From Dendrophyllia cribrosa (lineage: Eukaryota; Cnidaria; Anthozoa; Scleractinia; Dendrophylliidae): 64,000 nucleotides of DNA. Below, piece by piece: positions 55,501-64,000 of the stretch. The notes below the pieces were generated by a model. That model saw only the letters and a program-made list of their open reading frames with translations. It ran no database searches and had not been told where the DNA came from. The first letter of the stretch is position 1. Each line of letters begins with the position of its first letter. The DNA lies in assembly GCA_024195265.1 (NCBI GenBank), contig JAJLRJ010000011.1, positions 27,421,792 to 27,485,791 on the forward strand. The letters are read 5' to 3'. Both the position numbers and the translations under genes were made by a program.

Positions 55501-58500
55501 AATTCAGTGACCACTCACCAGGGTTTGGGAGTGCCATCTTGATCTTCAGGATGAATAAAATATTATTATTAGTTATTGTAAGAAGCTATAATAGAACTAG
55601 GAATATTTTGTATTTTTTTCTTAATATTCTGGAGATATTCATTTCCTTGCATCTGGCATTTTGTAAACCCTGAATGAGTCACAAAAAAACTGACCACTCA
55701 CCCGGGATTGTGAGTTACGATTTTTATCTTCAGGATGAATATAATTATTGATAAAATTATAACTTAATTCCGGGGGGTGGGGGGTTACTCCCTTATATAA
55801 GCTGTATGGGTATCAACCTCGTTCCCAGGGTCTCTCTTCTTCCTGCCCCCTGGAGCGAGAGAGAGAGAGACCCTGGCTCAGGCTGGTCACATGTCTCCCA
55901 GAATCTGGGAGATTCCAATTAAAGGACACGGGGGAGGGGCGGCAAAGTGTGAAATTTGTCTGCTCTAGTTGGGCATTGCGAAACAAATGCAAAAGCGTTC
56001 GGCGGCTCGCGAAAAATGTGAAGCGGCGGTCATCCTCAGACTTCGAAAACATATCTACATGGTCTGGTTCTGAAAGTGTAAGTTGCTTTAGGATCAGGAA
56101 TTGTCACGGCGCTTGAAGATTTACCGCAGTAAAACTAATTTTGAACTTGCTGCAGAATGCAATCCAATTTTATTACTTGACGCCGCAAAGCTCGCGCTCT
56201 TGATTTATGGCATTGTTCCGGACTGGGATGAATTATTGCTACATACTGCTTAACAGGCGATCTTTAAGCTTCATTCGAAAGGCACATTAAAGTGCTGCCG
56301 TCTGTTCTCTGGCGATGGCAAAGCAAGAAAGAAGCGGCCGCCACGGACCAAATGTTTGCACGCTGATCAACAGTACACTTTTATAACAGGAAACGATCGA
56401 AAGAAGACAATGAAAGCTTTTATTCTTCATGTGTGAGGCATGTTGTTTAGTTACTATGTTCACCAGTTCCAGTTGTTTGGATGTCTATACATTGTTCATT
56501 TATATACTTGTGAATTTTTGAGCAACAATTTTATCCTTGCGTATTGTTTATTCGCTTTCGTTTGAATTGTTTGACTGAACCTTCGTTATTTCAATTTTAG
56601 GATTTTGTTCATATTATGTTCAATTCGAAAATTATAAGTTGTCAGGATCTTTTGTACCTCTATTTATTGAGTTACAAACGGCAGGCATAACATAAACAGC
56701 AAAATTGAAGCACTTTTCACGGCCAAAGAGATTTCTAACATCCCTATTCGGTTTATGATAAGCCTGGGATGTTTTATCTGTTTTATTCCGGGTCTTGCTA
56801 TAATCACAGAGAATTTTTTACGTCTTTTATATATATCTTGCAATACAGATTCCTATTTTCAACAAGAGGTTATGGAACATGGAACATAATTTATTTCACA
56901 GCGACAGCTGAAACAACAACCGTCGCACACAGCGCGAGCCTTGCCACTGTACAGAAAACAAGGCAACATTACAAATACTGTCCACCCCTCCATAGGATTA
57001 TAATTGTCCACAAGACACGTGACCAGCCTGAGCCAGGGTCTCTCTCTCTCTCGCTCCAGGGGGAAGGGAAGAAGAGAGACCCTGGGAACGAGGTTGTATA
57101 GGTATGTGTGGCGCCAAAAGGTATAGTTTTTTGGTCTGAAATAGGGCATCGATTTTATGATTGGGTATGGTTTTTAGAAGAAGCTATGTTTGCGTCGACG
57201 AAGGAGACGCTTCCTAATCTTGTCGGCTAGGCGGAATGAATCGAGAAAAGTGTCGGTACCAAATCTGCGCCATCTTGAAACGTCACAATAGTATCCAGCA
57301 TGCTTAGCGCATCGTCTAGGCGGAACGAATCGAAAAAAGTGTCGGTACCAAATCTGCGCCATCTTGAAACGTCACAATAGTATCCAGTATTCCCAGCGCG
57401 TGGAAATCAGGCATCATCCAGGGGATCTGGAGTTCCGAAATGTCACATGTGAAAAATCTATTTGTCTTGATTTAGTTTCGGATATTTTCCCGATTTTGGA
57501 AGTGTACGGCTCAATATTTCAATGCCTACTAAAAGTACGCAGTGGAAAAATTGGACGAAGGTTCTTCTCCGGACCAAGTAAGTTGTTGGGTCTCTTTGGA
57601 ATCAAGCAAGAAGTTATCGGATTTTCCTCGCTACCGTTTTGATATGTTTTGAATGTTCTATCTTGATTTTGCTGTGGTTCTCTGCGTGATTTGGGAAGCT
57701 TTCACCTAAATACCGACGTCGCTCTTCGCGATGTTCTACGGTACGGTGCAATTCGCTGTATGTCTTGTAGCAATAATTCACTGATCGGCCACGCCAGGCG
57801 AACGCAGATTAACTTTACAGTGCTCGAAATATGCACCTGTATCGGGCACATTTGCAACTAAAGATTTCGCAGTTTTGTGACTAAAATTTGTCTAGCTAAT
57901 AAAGGAATTATATTCAACAGTCTTGTGTCTTACTTGCAACTGGTAGTTGTAATTTTATCCGAAAAATCCTGTGAAATTCACGTTGAATGTTGCGTGACTT
58001 AATCGTCGATTTCATGCTCTGTGCCCAAGAAGAAGTTTATCACGGGAGCACTTTTTCAGGCTTTCTTAGAAATTTCTCATTTCCGGTTCCCGTATTAGTA
58101 CATGTACTGAGGAGTATGATTTCAGAATCGGAGAAATAACCGAAATGAAATCAAGACAAATATACTATTTATATGTCGGAAAAATCTGAGACCTTTCGGA
58201 GTACACAGCACGGCAGGATTTTGCCCAATCCCACGGCGATAGCGTGAATTTGTTTGATGTCGGCCCGACGTTTTTGCCTGCGTGACATATCTCACGACAT
58301 GGCCCTTTTAAACAGTGGCTGAATTAATTCATGAAACTGAGGTACTAGGTCAAGACGAGATGCCACGGGATAAGGAGACGCACTATAATCTATGATTACT
58401 ACTAGTTTTATCATTATTCATTGGTTGAGAAGCCCTTCCCTGAGCCCTTCTCAAATGTTTTATGCAAGCCGCAGCAGTTCCTGGGTCCCGGGTTAGCTGC

Positions 58501-61500
58501 GATCGTGTGTCTTCTGGTGTAAAATTAAGGGTACCAAATTTTTGGTCAGGACTGAAATACATGTAGGGTGTGGAAAATCACATATTTTGGTCTTAATTAG
58601 GTTGAGGGTTTCAAGAAGAGCACCGCACACCCCCACCCAAATTTTCCAGGAGAACCTGCCCCCCCCCCCCCCCCCCCCCCCCCCCGGGTACTTACATACA
58701 TACATACATACACACGCACGCACGCACGCACGCATACATACATACATATAACTTTATTTAAACTCGGTAAAATAATTCAGTATATAAAAGGTGACAATTA
58801 TATCATTAAAAATAATGTAAGAAGCTATAACAGGAATATTTTGTTTTCTTAAGATTCTGGAGATATTCATTTCCTGGCCTCCGTTCAGGACTGGTACAAC
58901 CCCTATAACTGGCAGGATGTTGCATTGCCAGCTTCTTCAGATGTCATCCTTCACACAGACAATGTACCTTGTGTTCACGACACTGCAGTGTTCCCACAGG
59001 TAATATTATAATGTGTGAACATGCATTGAATGTGTTATAGCAATAAATTGGAGACAAAAGTCACTTGATCTGTTGGTCAATGGGCTGTTAACATTGAGCC
59101 TGTGATATGTAATGGTCATCTGCCTTACCCAAGGGAAGGATGTTGAAGGGAGGGGAGGTAGGGGAGTTGTACACAAGAGGTGGGGGTCAGTGGAGCAAAA
59201 CACCTAGGAGAGGGGAGGGTTGGTTAACAATCAGCTCATGATTTGCCTTACCAATGGGTGTGGAACTGGAGGGAGGGGAGAGTGGGGACTTAGACATAAG
59301 GGGTGGTAATCAGTGGAGCAAAACACCTAGGAGAGGGGGGGGGGGGGTGGTTAACATTCAGCTCATGATTTGCCTTACCAATGGGTGTGGAACTGGAGGG
59401 AGGGGAGGGTGGGGACTTAGACATAAGGGGTGGTGATCAGTGGAGCAAAACACCTAGGAGAGGGGGGGGGGGGGGTTGGTTAACATTCAGCTCATGATTT
59501 GCCTTACCAATGGGTGTGGAACTGGAAGGAGGGGAGGGTGGGGACTTAGACATAAGGGGTGGTGATCAGTGGAGCAAAACAACTAGGAGAGGGGAGGGTT
59601 GGTGGACATTGAGCCCACGGAAAGTAATGGTCACCTGCTTTAGCAATGGGAGTGGAACTGGAGGGAGGGGAGGGTGGGGACTTAGACACAAGGGGGGAGG
59701 GTCAGTGGAGCAAAACACCTAGGAGATGGGAGGGTTGGTGAACATTGTGCGCACAGGATGTAATGGTCATCTGCCTTACCAATGGGAGTGAAAATGGAGG
59801 GAAGGGAAGGTGGGGACTTTGACACAAGGGGTGGGGTCAGTGGAGCAAAACAACAAGGAGAGGGGAGGGTTGGTGAACATATGCGCACGGGATGTAATGG
59901 TCATCTGCCTTACCAATGGGAGTGGAAATGGAGGGAGGGGAGGGTGGGGACTTTGACACAAGGGGTGGGGTCAGTGGAGCAAAACAACTAGGAGAGGGGA
60001 GGGTTGGTCAACATTGAGCTCTTGATATGTAATGGTCATCTACCTTACCAATGGATGTGGAACTGGAGGGAGGGGAGGGTGGGGACTTTGACACAGGGGG
60101 TGGGGTTCAGTGGAGTCTTGCAGCAGGGTTGTCAAAAAGGGTCAAAGGTTGGGTATTTTCCTCAACTATTAATAATTATGTGTTTGAGTCGAAACTACTT
60201 TGATAGAAAAGCAAAACAATGACAACACTGGAGACCAATTTTCCCTGGCAACTTCCTACACTTCCCCACCTGTATTAAAATAAATAGTTACAGCCCTGAT
60301 GTAGGCTACAGCAAGTGTTGTAACAGGCCTAGGCTAACCATCGTGAACTTTGTATATTAAATTTTGTACTTTACAGGGCAGTTCATTTCTTCTTAACTCC
60401 AGCATTCCCATCAAAGTGGCTTCTGTTGAGCTGTTTGGCCAGGTACAGTGCACTTTTAATTGTTTCAAATAAATAAGTCTGCAATGCATACATTTGTCAT
60501 GTACACTTTATGTAGTACAGAGAAACCTTCCAAGCAGCCTTAAAACTAAATAAATAAAACAAATAAATAAATAAAATAAATAAATAAATAAAAATAAATA
60601 ATAAACAAAATAAATCGACTTTGTTTAATGAGAGTAACACTTAACAGTCTCTGACAAACTTGTGGCCCTCGAATTCCAGATCGAAATAGAATCTTAGGGA
60701 GGAAGTTAAACCAATTCAGTGCTGTTAACCCTGACGGACGTACGGGGGAGGGCCTTTAAGGTTTTTCTCCGATATTTTCAAGACCATTTAAGATTAGCAC
60801 ATGCTGTTTTCAGTAGCTGATCGTTTATCTTTGAGACACATTTTGGCAAAGTATGGTGACAACTGGTTGCTATGGTAATGAGATATGATGTCATAAGTAA
60901 CATGTGGTCAAGCCATTTTTTAATAAAAAATGCATGTTTTTCATCTTTTTTCAGTGAAAAATATATAAAATGCTACCAAAAGCATCAAAATATTTAATTG
61001 TATGTTATTTTGCAACTCTAGCAGACAATATTTGCAATTTCTGCATTTTTCCAAAAAAATTTGAATTTTTAGTAAATTCCAAGATGGCAGCCACCTTGGT
61101 GGCCATGTTGGATGACGTCACCGACCCCCAGCAGCGCCACAACCCATAATATTTTTCTTATCTTGTAGAGCACATCGCTGGCTATCTATTAGATGTAAAA
61201 GATTTCCAAAATATTGCAACATCGCAAAAACCCAAGGGAGGGGGGGGGGGTGGGGGTTGCAACAACCCCCCCCCCCCCCCCCCTTGTACCACGTGGGGGT
61301 ATAAGTTTGCACGACGTCTGAGGGTTTAGTAAAGTGTGAATTTTTTTTCGGTTTTGAACTCATAGCTACGATAAGGACAGCTGAAAACACTGTCTTGATG
61401 CACATTATAAGCCAACTATGCAATATCCTTGAATCCAATTTTTCCCATTTTGACCTCTACCTCAATAGGTCAAGTGTGTTTTTTTATGATAGGTGCAAAG

Positions 61501-63652
61501 CTCAAAGAGTTTCAAGGATTTCTATTCAAGTGAATCAGGAGGATTACAGTTCAACTTTGCTGAGTCGGCAAATATCACAGCAGTGGAGTGTAATGATCTG
61601 ACAGGCTGCGCATGTGGAAACTGGAAGGTAACAATAATTATTATGGCCACCCCAGTCACTAATGAGGGGCGGAGACTCAGGGATGCTTGTCAGATGTTTT
61701 GAAGACAACTCCTAAAAGCCAAAGTGCAATAACAAATTCTCCTATTATAGTGATGGCTTCAATAATTTATTATTACACCTTAAAGCTTCCAAAAGATTGA
61801 AGTGGTGGGACTTTCATTATAAAAATGATGGGGGTGATCAATGTACCTTTTAGGGGTTAAAATTTGTGTTTTGGTACCACAAAGAGTGTTTGAATCAAAA
61901 ATGACCATTGTCAGAGATATTCTGAGATAAGAAAAGTATGTTGACAGGAGCAAATTTTGAGAAAGAATTGGTACCTCTTAGGGGGTAAAAATTATGTGAG
62001 CCACACCCACAAAACAGGTTTCTGGTACGTACCTTTTAGGGGTTCTTTTCAAAATTTCCAACAATCACCCCCGTCAGGTTTATATGGGTTTTATCCCCCC
62101 AGGGTGACGGAATATATGGGAGTGTGCGAGGGGATTACTTCCTGCCTAAAAACATTGAATGTAGGGTTTGAAATTGTGATACACGTGATGTTACCATTAA
62201 TTAATACACAGTCAACATGGTGGGAAACTGTTGTTTGTTCTGGAGAGGCAGGTTGCCACAATGTGCTTCTGCCTTAATGAGAGTTGGTCGTACATGAGGT
62301 TAATTTTAAACCAGCGAGAAAAGAACAGACATCGTTAACCAGCAATGTGTTGTTTACTCTTTTAAATGTTGTCTTTGTGATAAGGACTATGTCGGTTTCA
62401 CAAATCGACATACATCAATGCATCATGGACCACTCAAGGTCCAGGTCTTCAATTTGGAAAACACACAAGTCAACAACAATGGGCTTGATAATCCTTCTAT
62501 TACTGAGAACTTTACTGTGCTTTGTTGATTTATTCTTATTCTAATATTTAGATTGAACGAATGTAAGTGATAATTCAAAATTGAATGACAGGGTTTGAAA
62601 GACATTTTGATTTTGTTTTCAGTTTTCTGAGAACATCTGTAGTCATTTAAAGTGTGAGAAACCAGCATGCGCTGAGCCTTTCAAACCTGAAGGGAGCTGT
62701 TGTGACCTGTGTGGTTGGTTAACTGTTTTTTTTTTTCTTTTTCTTTATCATCATGAACATTATCATCATCATCAGTCATCATCATCAGACAGTCATCACA
62801 TCATCGTCATCGTCATCGTCGCCATTATCATCTTAGTCAACAGCATCTTCATCGTCACCATCATCATCATCATGATTCCAATCCCAGGCCTGAATCCCTC
62901 GTTGATTCCTGAGCTTCGTTGCGGCCTTGATTCCGTATCTGTAATTTATTTTTAAAAAAGTGTGTACTAGAGCTATCATAATGGTCATGCATGCACAGCT
63001 TTCTAAAAGCTGTTTTTTGTTTTGTTTTTGGCTTTACATGTAGTACATTTACTACATAGCTCCTGAATTACATTTTTGAACACTCTTTACTCGTGCCGGT
63101 ATGGCAACGAGTCAAGGATCGCCCTGCGTTTTTCTCCTTGTTTTCCGTGTTTTCGTATCTTCTTTTGTGCATTGCGTTAGATCTGGGTATGAGAATACCC
63201 ATGCATGCACTGCAAGAAATTTTTGAGCCCACGGTACTTGGGATTCGGTGTATTCGTTTTGCAAGCAAAAGCGAAACAAATTTGGGTTTAATTGTTTGTT
63301 GCTGTTTACTCGTGTTGGATACGGCAACGAGTTAAAGTTTGCTCTCCATTTTTCATTTCATTCTTTTTGTTTTCGTCTGTTATTTGTGCATCACATTAGA
63401 TCTGGGACATTTCTGGGAACGAGAATATGCATGCATGCAAGCAGAAGCGAAACTAATTTTGGTTTTATTTGCCTGTTGTTGTGTTACATAAGTGTTCCCC
63501 CCAAGTAATGTACATTACCGGTATGAGTACAGGCTACGGGTAGCCTCTTGTTATTATTGTTTTGTTTTTCAGGTACTTTACTGAAACTTAGACTCAGACA
63601 AGGTTTCAAAATGGCTGATTACAGACATCTGCTGCTAAACGTCTCCAAGAAA
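46522..63652 (+). CDS. AMN: Amnionless, membrane anchor of the cubilin receptor; 3' end outside window
   Basis: Nine exons in phase encode 275 residues of a type I membrane protein. Signal peptide MKVRISWLLTCLLLG; first motif KKWIPNTDYNNPDNWDKRRV; then VPCSGDNVQL, LPVNGEVIFYDGAEIQLSDG, YNPYNWQDVALP, NVPCVHD, and a cysteine-rich domain ENICSHLKC...FKPEGSCCDLCG, followed by LRLRQGFKMADYRHLL. Order and spacing match vertebrate amnionless (for example KLWVPNTDF and CCDLCG). The transmembrane segment and the cytoplasmic endocytic signals are not in the window. In animals AMN carries cubilin to the apical membrane for uptake of vitamin B12 with its carrier and of proteins. Introns are large and hold nested mobile elements, the largest in intron 3. 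Identification is from remembered family sequence; exon structure is seen directly. Confidence 0.93.
46805..46890 (+). repeat. tRNA-like SINE head
   Basis: A box TGGTCGAGTGG and a degenerate B box region (gtgcgagtccaagtcc) with tRNA-like spacing, in AMN intron 1; a pyrimidine/T-rich tail follows. Confidence 0.5.
47141..47723. mobile_element. Inverted-repeat element, host of a nested MITE
   Basis: Ends CAGTCAACTCTCTCTAA and TTTAGAGAGAGTTGACTG; internal 'gtgtccgtctta' repeats. No convincing target duplication. AMN intron 1. Confidence 0.75.
47334..47626. mobile_element. 293-bp hAT-like MITE nested in 47141-47723
   Basis: CAGGGCTGCAAATAA / TTATTTGCAGCCCTG perfect 15-bp ends, CTTAG duplicated at 47329-47333 and 47627-47631. 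Confidence 0.9.
47751..47866 (+). CDS. AMN: AMN exon 2
   Basis: 116 nt, acceptor atctgtccag, donor gtattg. GQQCSAVTKKWIPNTDYNNP and on to NVQLDK; the strongest match to the vertebrate N-terminus. Confidence 0.95.
48712..48765 (+). CDS. AMN: AMN exon 3
   Basis: 54 nt, acceptor tccctaaag, donor gtgagt. LNKPLAVSLRTTHTVKSL. Fits the family spacing between the PC.G block and LPxxGE. Confidence 0.88.
50320..51480. repeat. Tandem duplication of about 0.6 kb, each unit with an inverted-repeat core
   Basis: Units at about 50320-50935 and 50940-51480 share agtctgttcacagacgttga ... aacgtctgtgaacagact and tgtcccaggataacttttta. Each core (50335-50601, 50959-51171) is a foldback with gcgcgcgctagagc arms. 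The first copy has gained a C run in its loop (50427-50443). Confidence 0.85.
51938..53044 (-). CDS. 368-residue protein of a cnidarian transposon family, function unknown
   Basis: Uninterrupted, intronless frame inside the 4.57-kb element. Residues about 30-75 are very acidic (DDQDDDDYSSD). Then a small cysteine cluster CGCTHGDKGTSC...DCRNNC, a basic patch KKRQRTR, and a helical block FLFMHRLHKTRFYSLVKHYR, HGNKKRLP, LLPGRVPGFKRIDVKLLPSS. The C-terminal part has YLETFFKKIPQLKTYQHF and IREFCRPGTED. I recall similar HGN...LPSS proteins as abundant, unannotated and usually much longer in cnidarian genomes, with a middle region between the LPSS block and the IREFC tail that seems missing here. 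That recollection was not checked. It is probably DNA-binding or transposition-related by position only. No DDE triad could be identified. Confidence 0.7.
   Translation of the reverse strand: MQSQNQEFSYFLMGENNLESVVEDYFNARPVDEQDDQDDDDYSSDYSSGKETDHDDQEVDIEFEFEFSEFDTSERSKVEVFVGKTCGCTHGDKGTSCSSTIRLEDIIDCRNNCAELSSTELDLVILGMIQSAINCDEVSNSGRAEKKRQRTRMPFYFHGHRICLKTFLFMHRLHKTRFYSLVKHYRKNGLSLRTHGNKKRLPSSAFSAETIERVVKFIMNVAEEQALLLPGRVPGFKRIDVKLLPSSMTKSRLWKTYQDACAADGRVATYDWMSYLETFFKKIPQLKTYQHFRFDKDFPGTVFCKQYWSSEEKALNILKSERNIPQPGRLPPVITPKGISRERADYLFKEIREFCRPGTEDFVAPDVQ
54064..54090. repeat. Poly-C tract at an element end
   Basis: More than 20 C between caagta and tctcccggga; right end of the 48841 element. 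Confidence 0.9.
54588..54681 (+). CDS. AMN: AMN exon 4
   Basis: 94 nt, acceptor gtttgcag, donor gtgagt. SLPVNGEVIFYDGAEIQLSD ... NSCK plus one base; equals the vertebrate LPLDGELVL block. Confidence 0.93.
54755..55145. repeat. Diverged copies of the OSBPL1A-intron 106-bp repeat
   Basis: Two to three units with gtgtgaccattcaaa-type, cttcagcagtact, gttctaacttttgagtctgt words, matching 3474-6265. Split by the 197-bp MITE at 54894. Confidence 0.88.
54894..55090. mobile_element. 197-bp MITE with 9-bp target duplication
   Basis: Ends CTCTCTCCTCTGCAGAGG and complement of CCTCTGCGGAGGAGAGAG (one mismatch). CCATTCAAA at 54885-54893 and 55091-55099. The uninterrupted target is known from sibling repeat units. 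Confidence 0.93.
55590..55665 (+). pseudogene. Decayed duplicate of the intron 4-exon 5 junction of AMN
   Basis: gtaagaagctataatagaac ... aatattctggagatattcat ttccttgcatctgg mirrors 58815-58875 (gtaagaagctataacaggaa, gattctggagatattcattt). The acceptor ag is lost (aat for aag), and the frame hits TAA soon after. 'gatcttcaggatgaataaaa' at 55541 and a close copy at 55729 mark further local duplication. Confidence 0.75.
55812..57100. mobile_element. 1.3-kb element with about 70-bp inverted ends
   Basis: CAACCTCGTTCCCAGGGTCT at the left and its complement at the right. Arms continue through cctggagcgagagagagaga and ccctggctcaggctggtcac. TAT abuts both ends (possible 3-bp duplication). Inserted in a poly-G-type element (actcccttatataagc to the left). 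No transposase recognised. Confidence 0.8.
57180..57395. repeat. Two-unit direct repeat of about 90 bp
   Basis: ggcggaatgaatcgagaaaa and ggcggaacgaatcgaaaaaa each lead into gtgtcggtaccaaatctgcg and cgtcacaatagtatccag. Confidence 0.9.
58660..58750. repeat. Poly-C tract followed by (CATA)n/(GCAC)n
   Basis: About 26 C, then gggtactta, then tetranucleotide catacata/cgcacgca runs. The C run plus 'gggtac' is the usual end of the poly-G element family. Confidence 0.9.
58854..58999 (+). CDS. AMN: AMN exon 5
   Basis: 146 nt, acceptor ttttcttaag, donor gtaata. (D)SGDIHFLASVQDWYNPYNW ... VPCVHDTAVFPQ. The acceptor is set by phase and by the C-K-D-S-G...W spacing of the family. A decayed duplicate of its start lies at 55590-55665. 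Confidence 0.92.
59080..60120. repeat. G-rich minisatellite, about 127-bp unit, about 8 copies, AMN intron 5
   Basis: Units with gtcagtggagcaaaacacct, ggaggggagggtggggactt and tgccttaccaatggg. Strand-asymmetric G content with internal poly-G (59336-59347, 59464-59475). Matching diverged pair at 1104-1400. Confidence 0.94.
60377..60442 (+). CDS. AMN: AMN exon 6
   Basis: 66 nt, acceptor tttacag, donor gtacag. GSSFLLNSSIPIKVASVELF GQ. Fits family wording SASFRV..SPVRVRSI. Confidence 0.9.
60545..60615. repeat. (AAAT)n microsatellite
   Basis: taaataaaacaaataaataa-type run in AMN intron 6. Confidence 0.9.
61238..61284. repeat. Facing poly-G and poly-C tracts
   Basis: gggaggggggggggtggggg followed closely by gttgcaacaaccccc with a long C run: a small inverted repeat that could form a hairpin, in AMN intron 6. 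Confidence 0.85.
61493..61627 (+). CDS. AMN: AMN exon 7
   Basis: 135 nt, acceptor atgatag, donor gtaaca. VQSSKSFKDFYSSESGGLQF ... CNDLTGCACGNWK; equals the vertebrate C..PSGCVCGN block. Confidence 0.93.
62623..62713 (+). CDS. AMN: AMN exon 8 (cysteine-rich domain)
   Basis: 91 nt, acceptor gttttcag, weak donor gttggt. FSENICSHLKCEKPACAEPF KPEGSCCDLC plus one base. Confidence 0.92.
62755..62875. repeat. Imperfect (ATC)n microsatellite
   Basis: tcatcatcatcagtcatcat-type run in AMN intron 8. Confidence 0.9.
63075..63480. repeat. Two-copy repeat of about 220 bp in AMN intron 8
   Basis: tttactcgtgccggtatggc / tttactcgtgttggatacgg, then gcgttagatctggg / cacattagatctggg, then gcatgca and agcgaaac words in the same order. 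Confidence 0.7.
63573..63652 (+). CDS. AMN: AMN exon 9 (last seen)
   Basis: 80 nt, acceptor gtttttcag, donor gtgaga. (G)TLLKLRLRQGFKMADYRHLL LNVSKK. The frame at 63934-64000 (MASTVKIKFQGGGMTYV...) was not matched to AMN and may be unrelated. Confidence 0.85.
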
Positions 63653-64000
63653 GTGAGATGCACAATGTCTAACTTGTTATATATTAAGTCATGTCCTTGT
63701 GTGCATGTTAAGTATTACATGCAACAATTCCATTTGAACACTGTAGAATAAATTTATTGTGAAATAGGGTTGGATTTTTGAGGAGCCAAAAGCTGCATTT
63801 TATTATGTATCCAGGCCCAGGGATGGAAATAAGGTACTCGCCCACCACTCGTGATCATGAGTATTAAATAATCTCGGGCGAGTACAGAATATTGTACATT
63901 AATTTTGTTGCAGCAGTTTTGAAAGTCACTTGCATAAATGGCGAGCACTGTCAAAATTAAGTTTCAAGGAGGCGGCATGACTTATGTCTCGGAATGCCTC

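Noticed and set aside
63934..64000. MASTVKIKF... frame at the right edge as AMN exon 10 or a new gene
   Set aside because: Too short and not matched to AMN; no supported acceptor in phase.

Overview
The window is animal nuclear DNA, intron-rich and transposon-rich. It most likely comes from a hexacorallian cnidarian, probably a stony coral. Four split protein-coding genes have gt-ag introns whose phases fit from exon to exon. One of them is a PAN-EGF protein of the kind described from coral skeletal organic matrix (USOMP5-like). Many of the repeats (tRNA-derived SINEs, foldback elements, TTAA elements, poly-G ended elements) look like those of coral genomes; that resemblance is from memory and was not searched. 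Species cannot be fixed from the sequence alone.

Layout. 1-18462 (minus): 5' part of an oxysterol-binding-protein-related gene, OSBPL1A/ORP1L type. Seven exons encode the N-terminal ankyrin repeats; the PH and sterol-binding domains lie left of position 1. 18463-18686: a 224-bp gap between divergent start codons, probably a shared promoter. 18687-24280 (plus): complete mitochondrial ATP synthase inhibitor IF1, four exons. 24281-26535: intergenic, with element fragments. 26536-41384 (plus): complete eight-exon gene for a secreted 451-residue protein (signal peptide, PAN/apple, EGF-like repeats, fibrinogen-related C-terminal domain). 41398-46460: intergenic, dominated by tandem repeats and inverted-repeat elements. 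46522-right edge (plus): amnionless (AMN), nine exons found; the transmembrane and cytoplasmic part lies beyond the window.

Functionally the genes are unrelated: a late-endosomal sterol sensor, a mitochondrial regulator, a secreted adhesive/matrix protein, and the membrane anchor of the cubilin-type endocytic receptor. OSBPL1A and IF1 are linked only by their head-to-head arrangement.

Most of the DNA is intron filled with mobile DNA. Highlights: a 2.2-kb element with roughly 200-bp inverted ends and a 10-bp target duplication, holding a Penelope-like fragment that is itself split by a TTAA element; a decayed hAT element whose left end has become a 13-bp minisatellite; a group of CAG...CTG elements with 5-bp target duplications; a 4.57-kb inverted-repeat element encoding a 368-residue protein of unknown function; and two tandem-repeat families each present in introns of both OSBPL1A and AMN, about 50-58 kb apart. 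All boundaries were worked out by eye from splice signals and repeat ends; no alignment or search was run.
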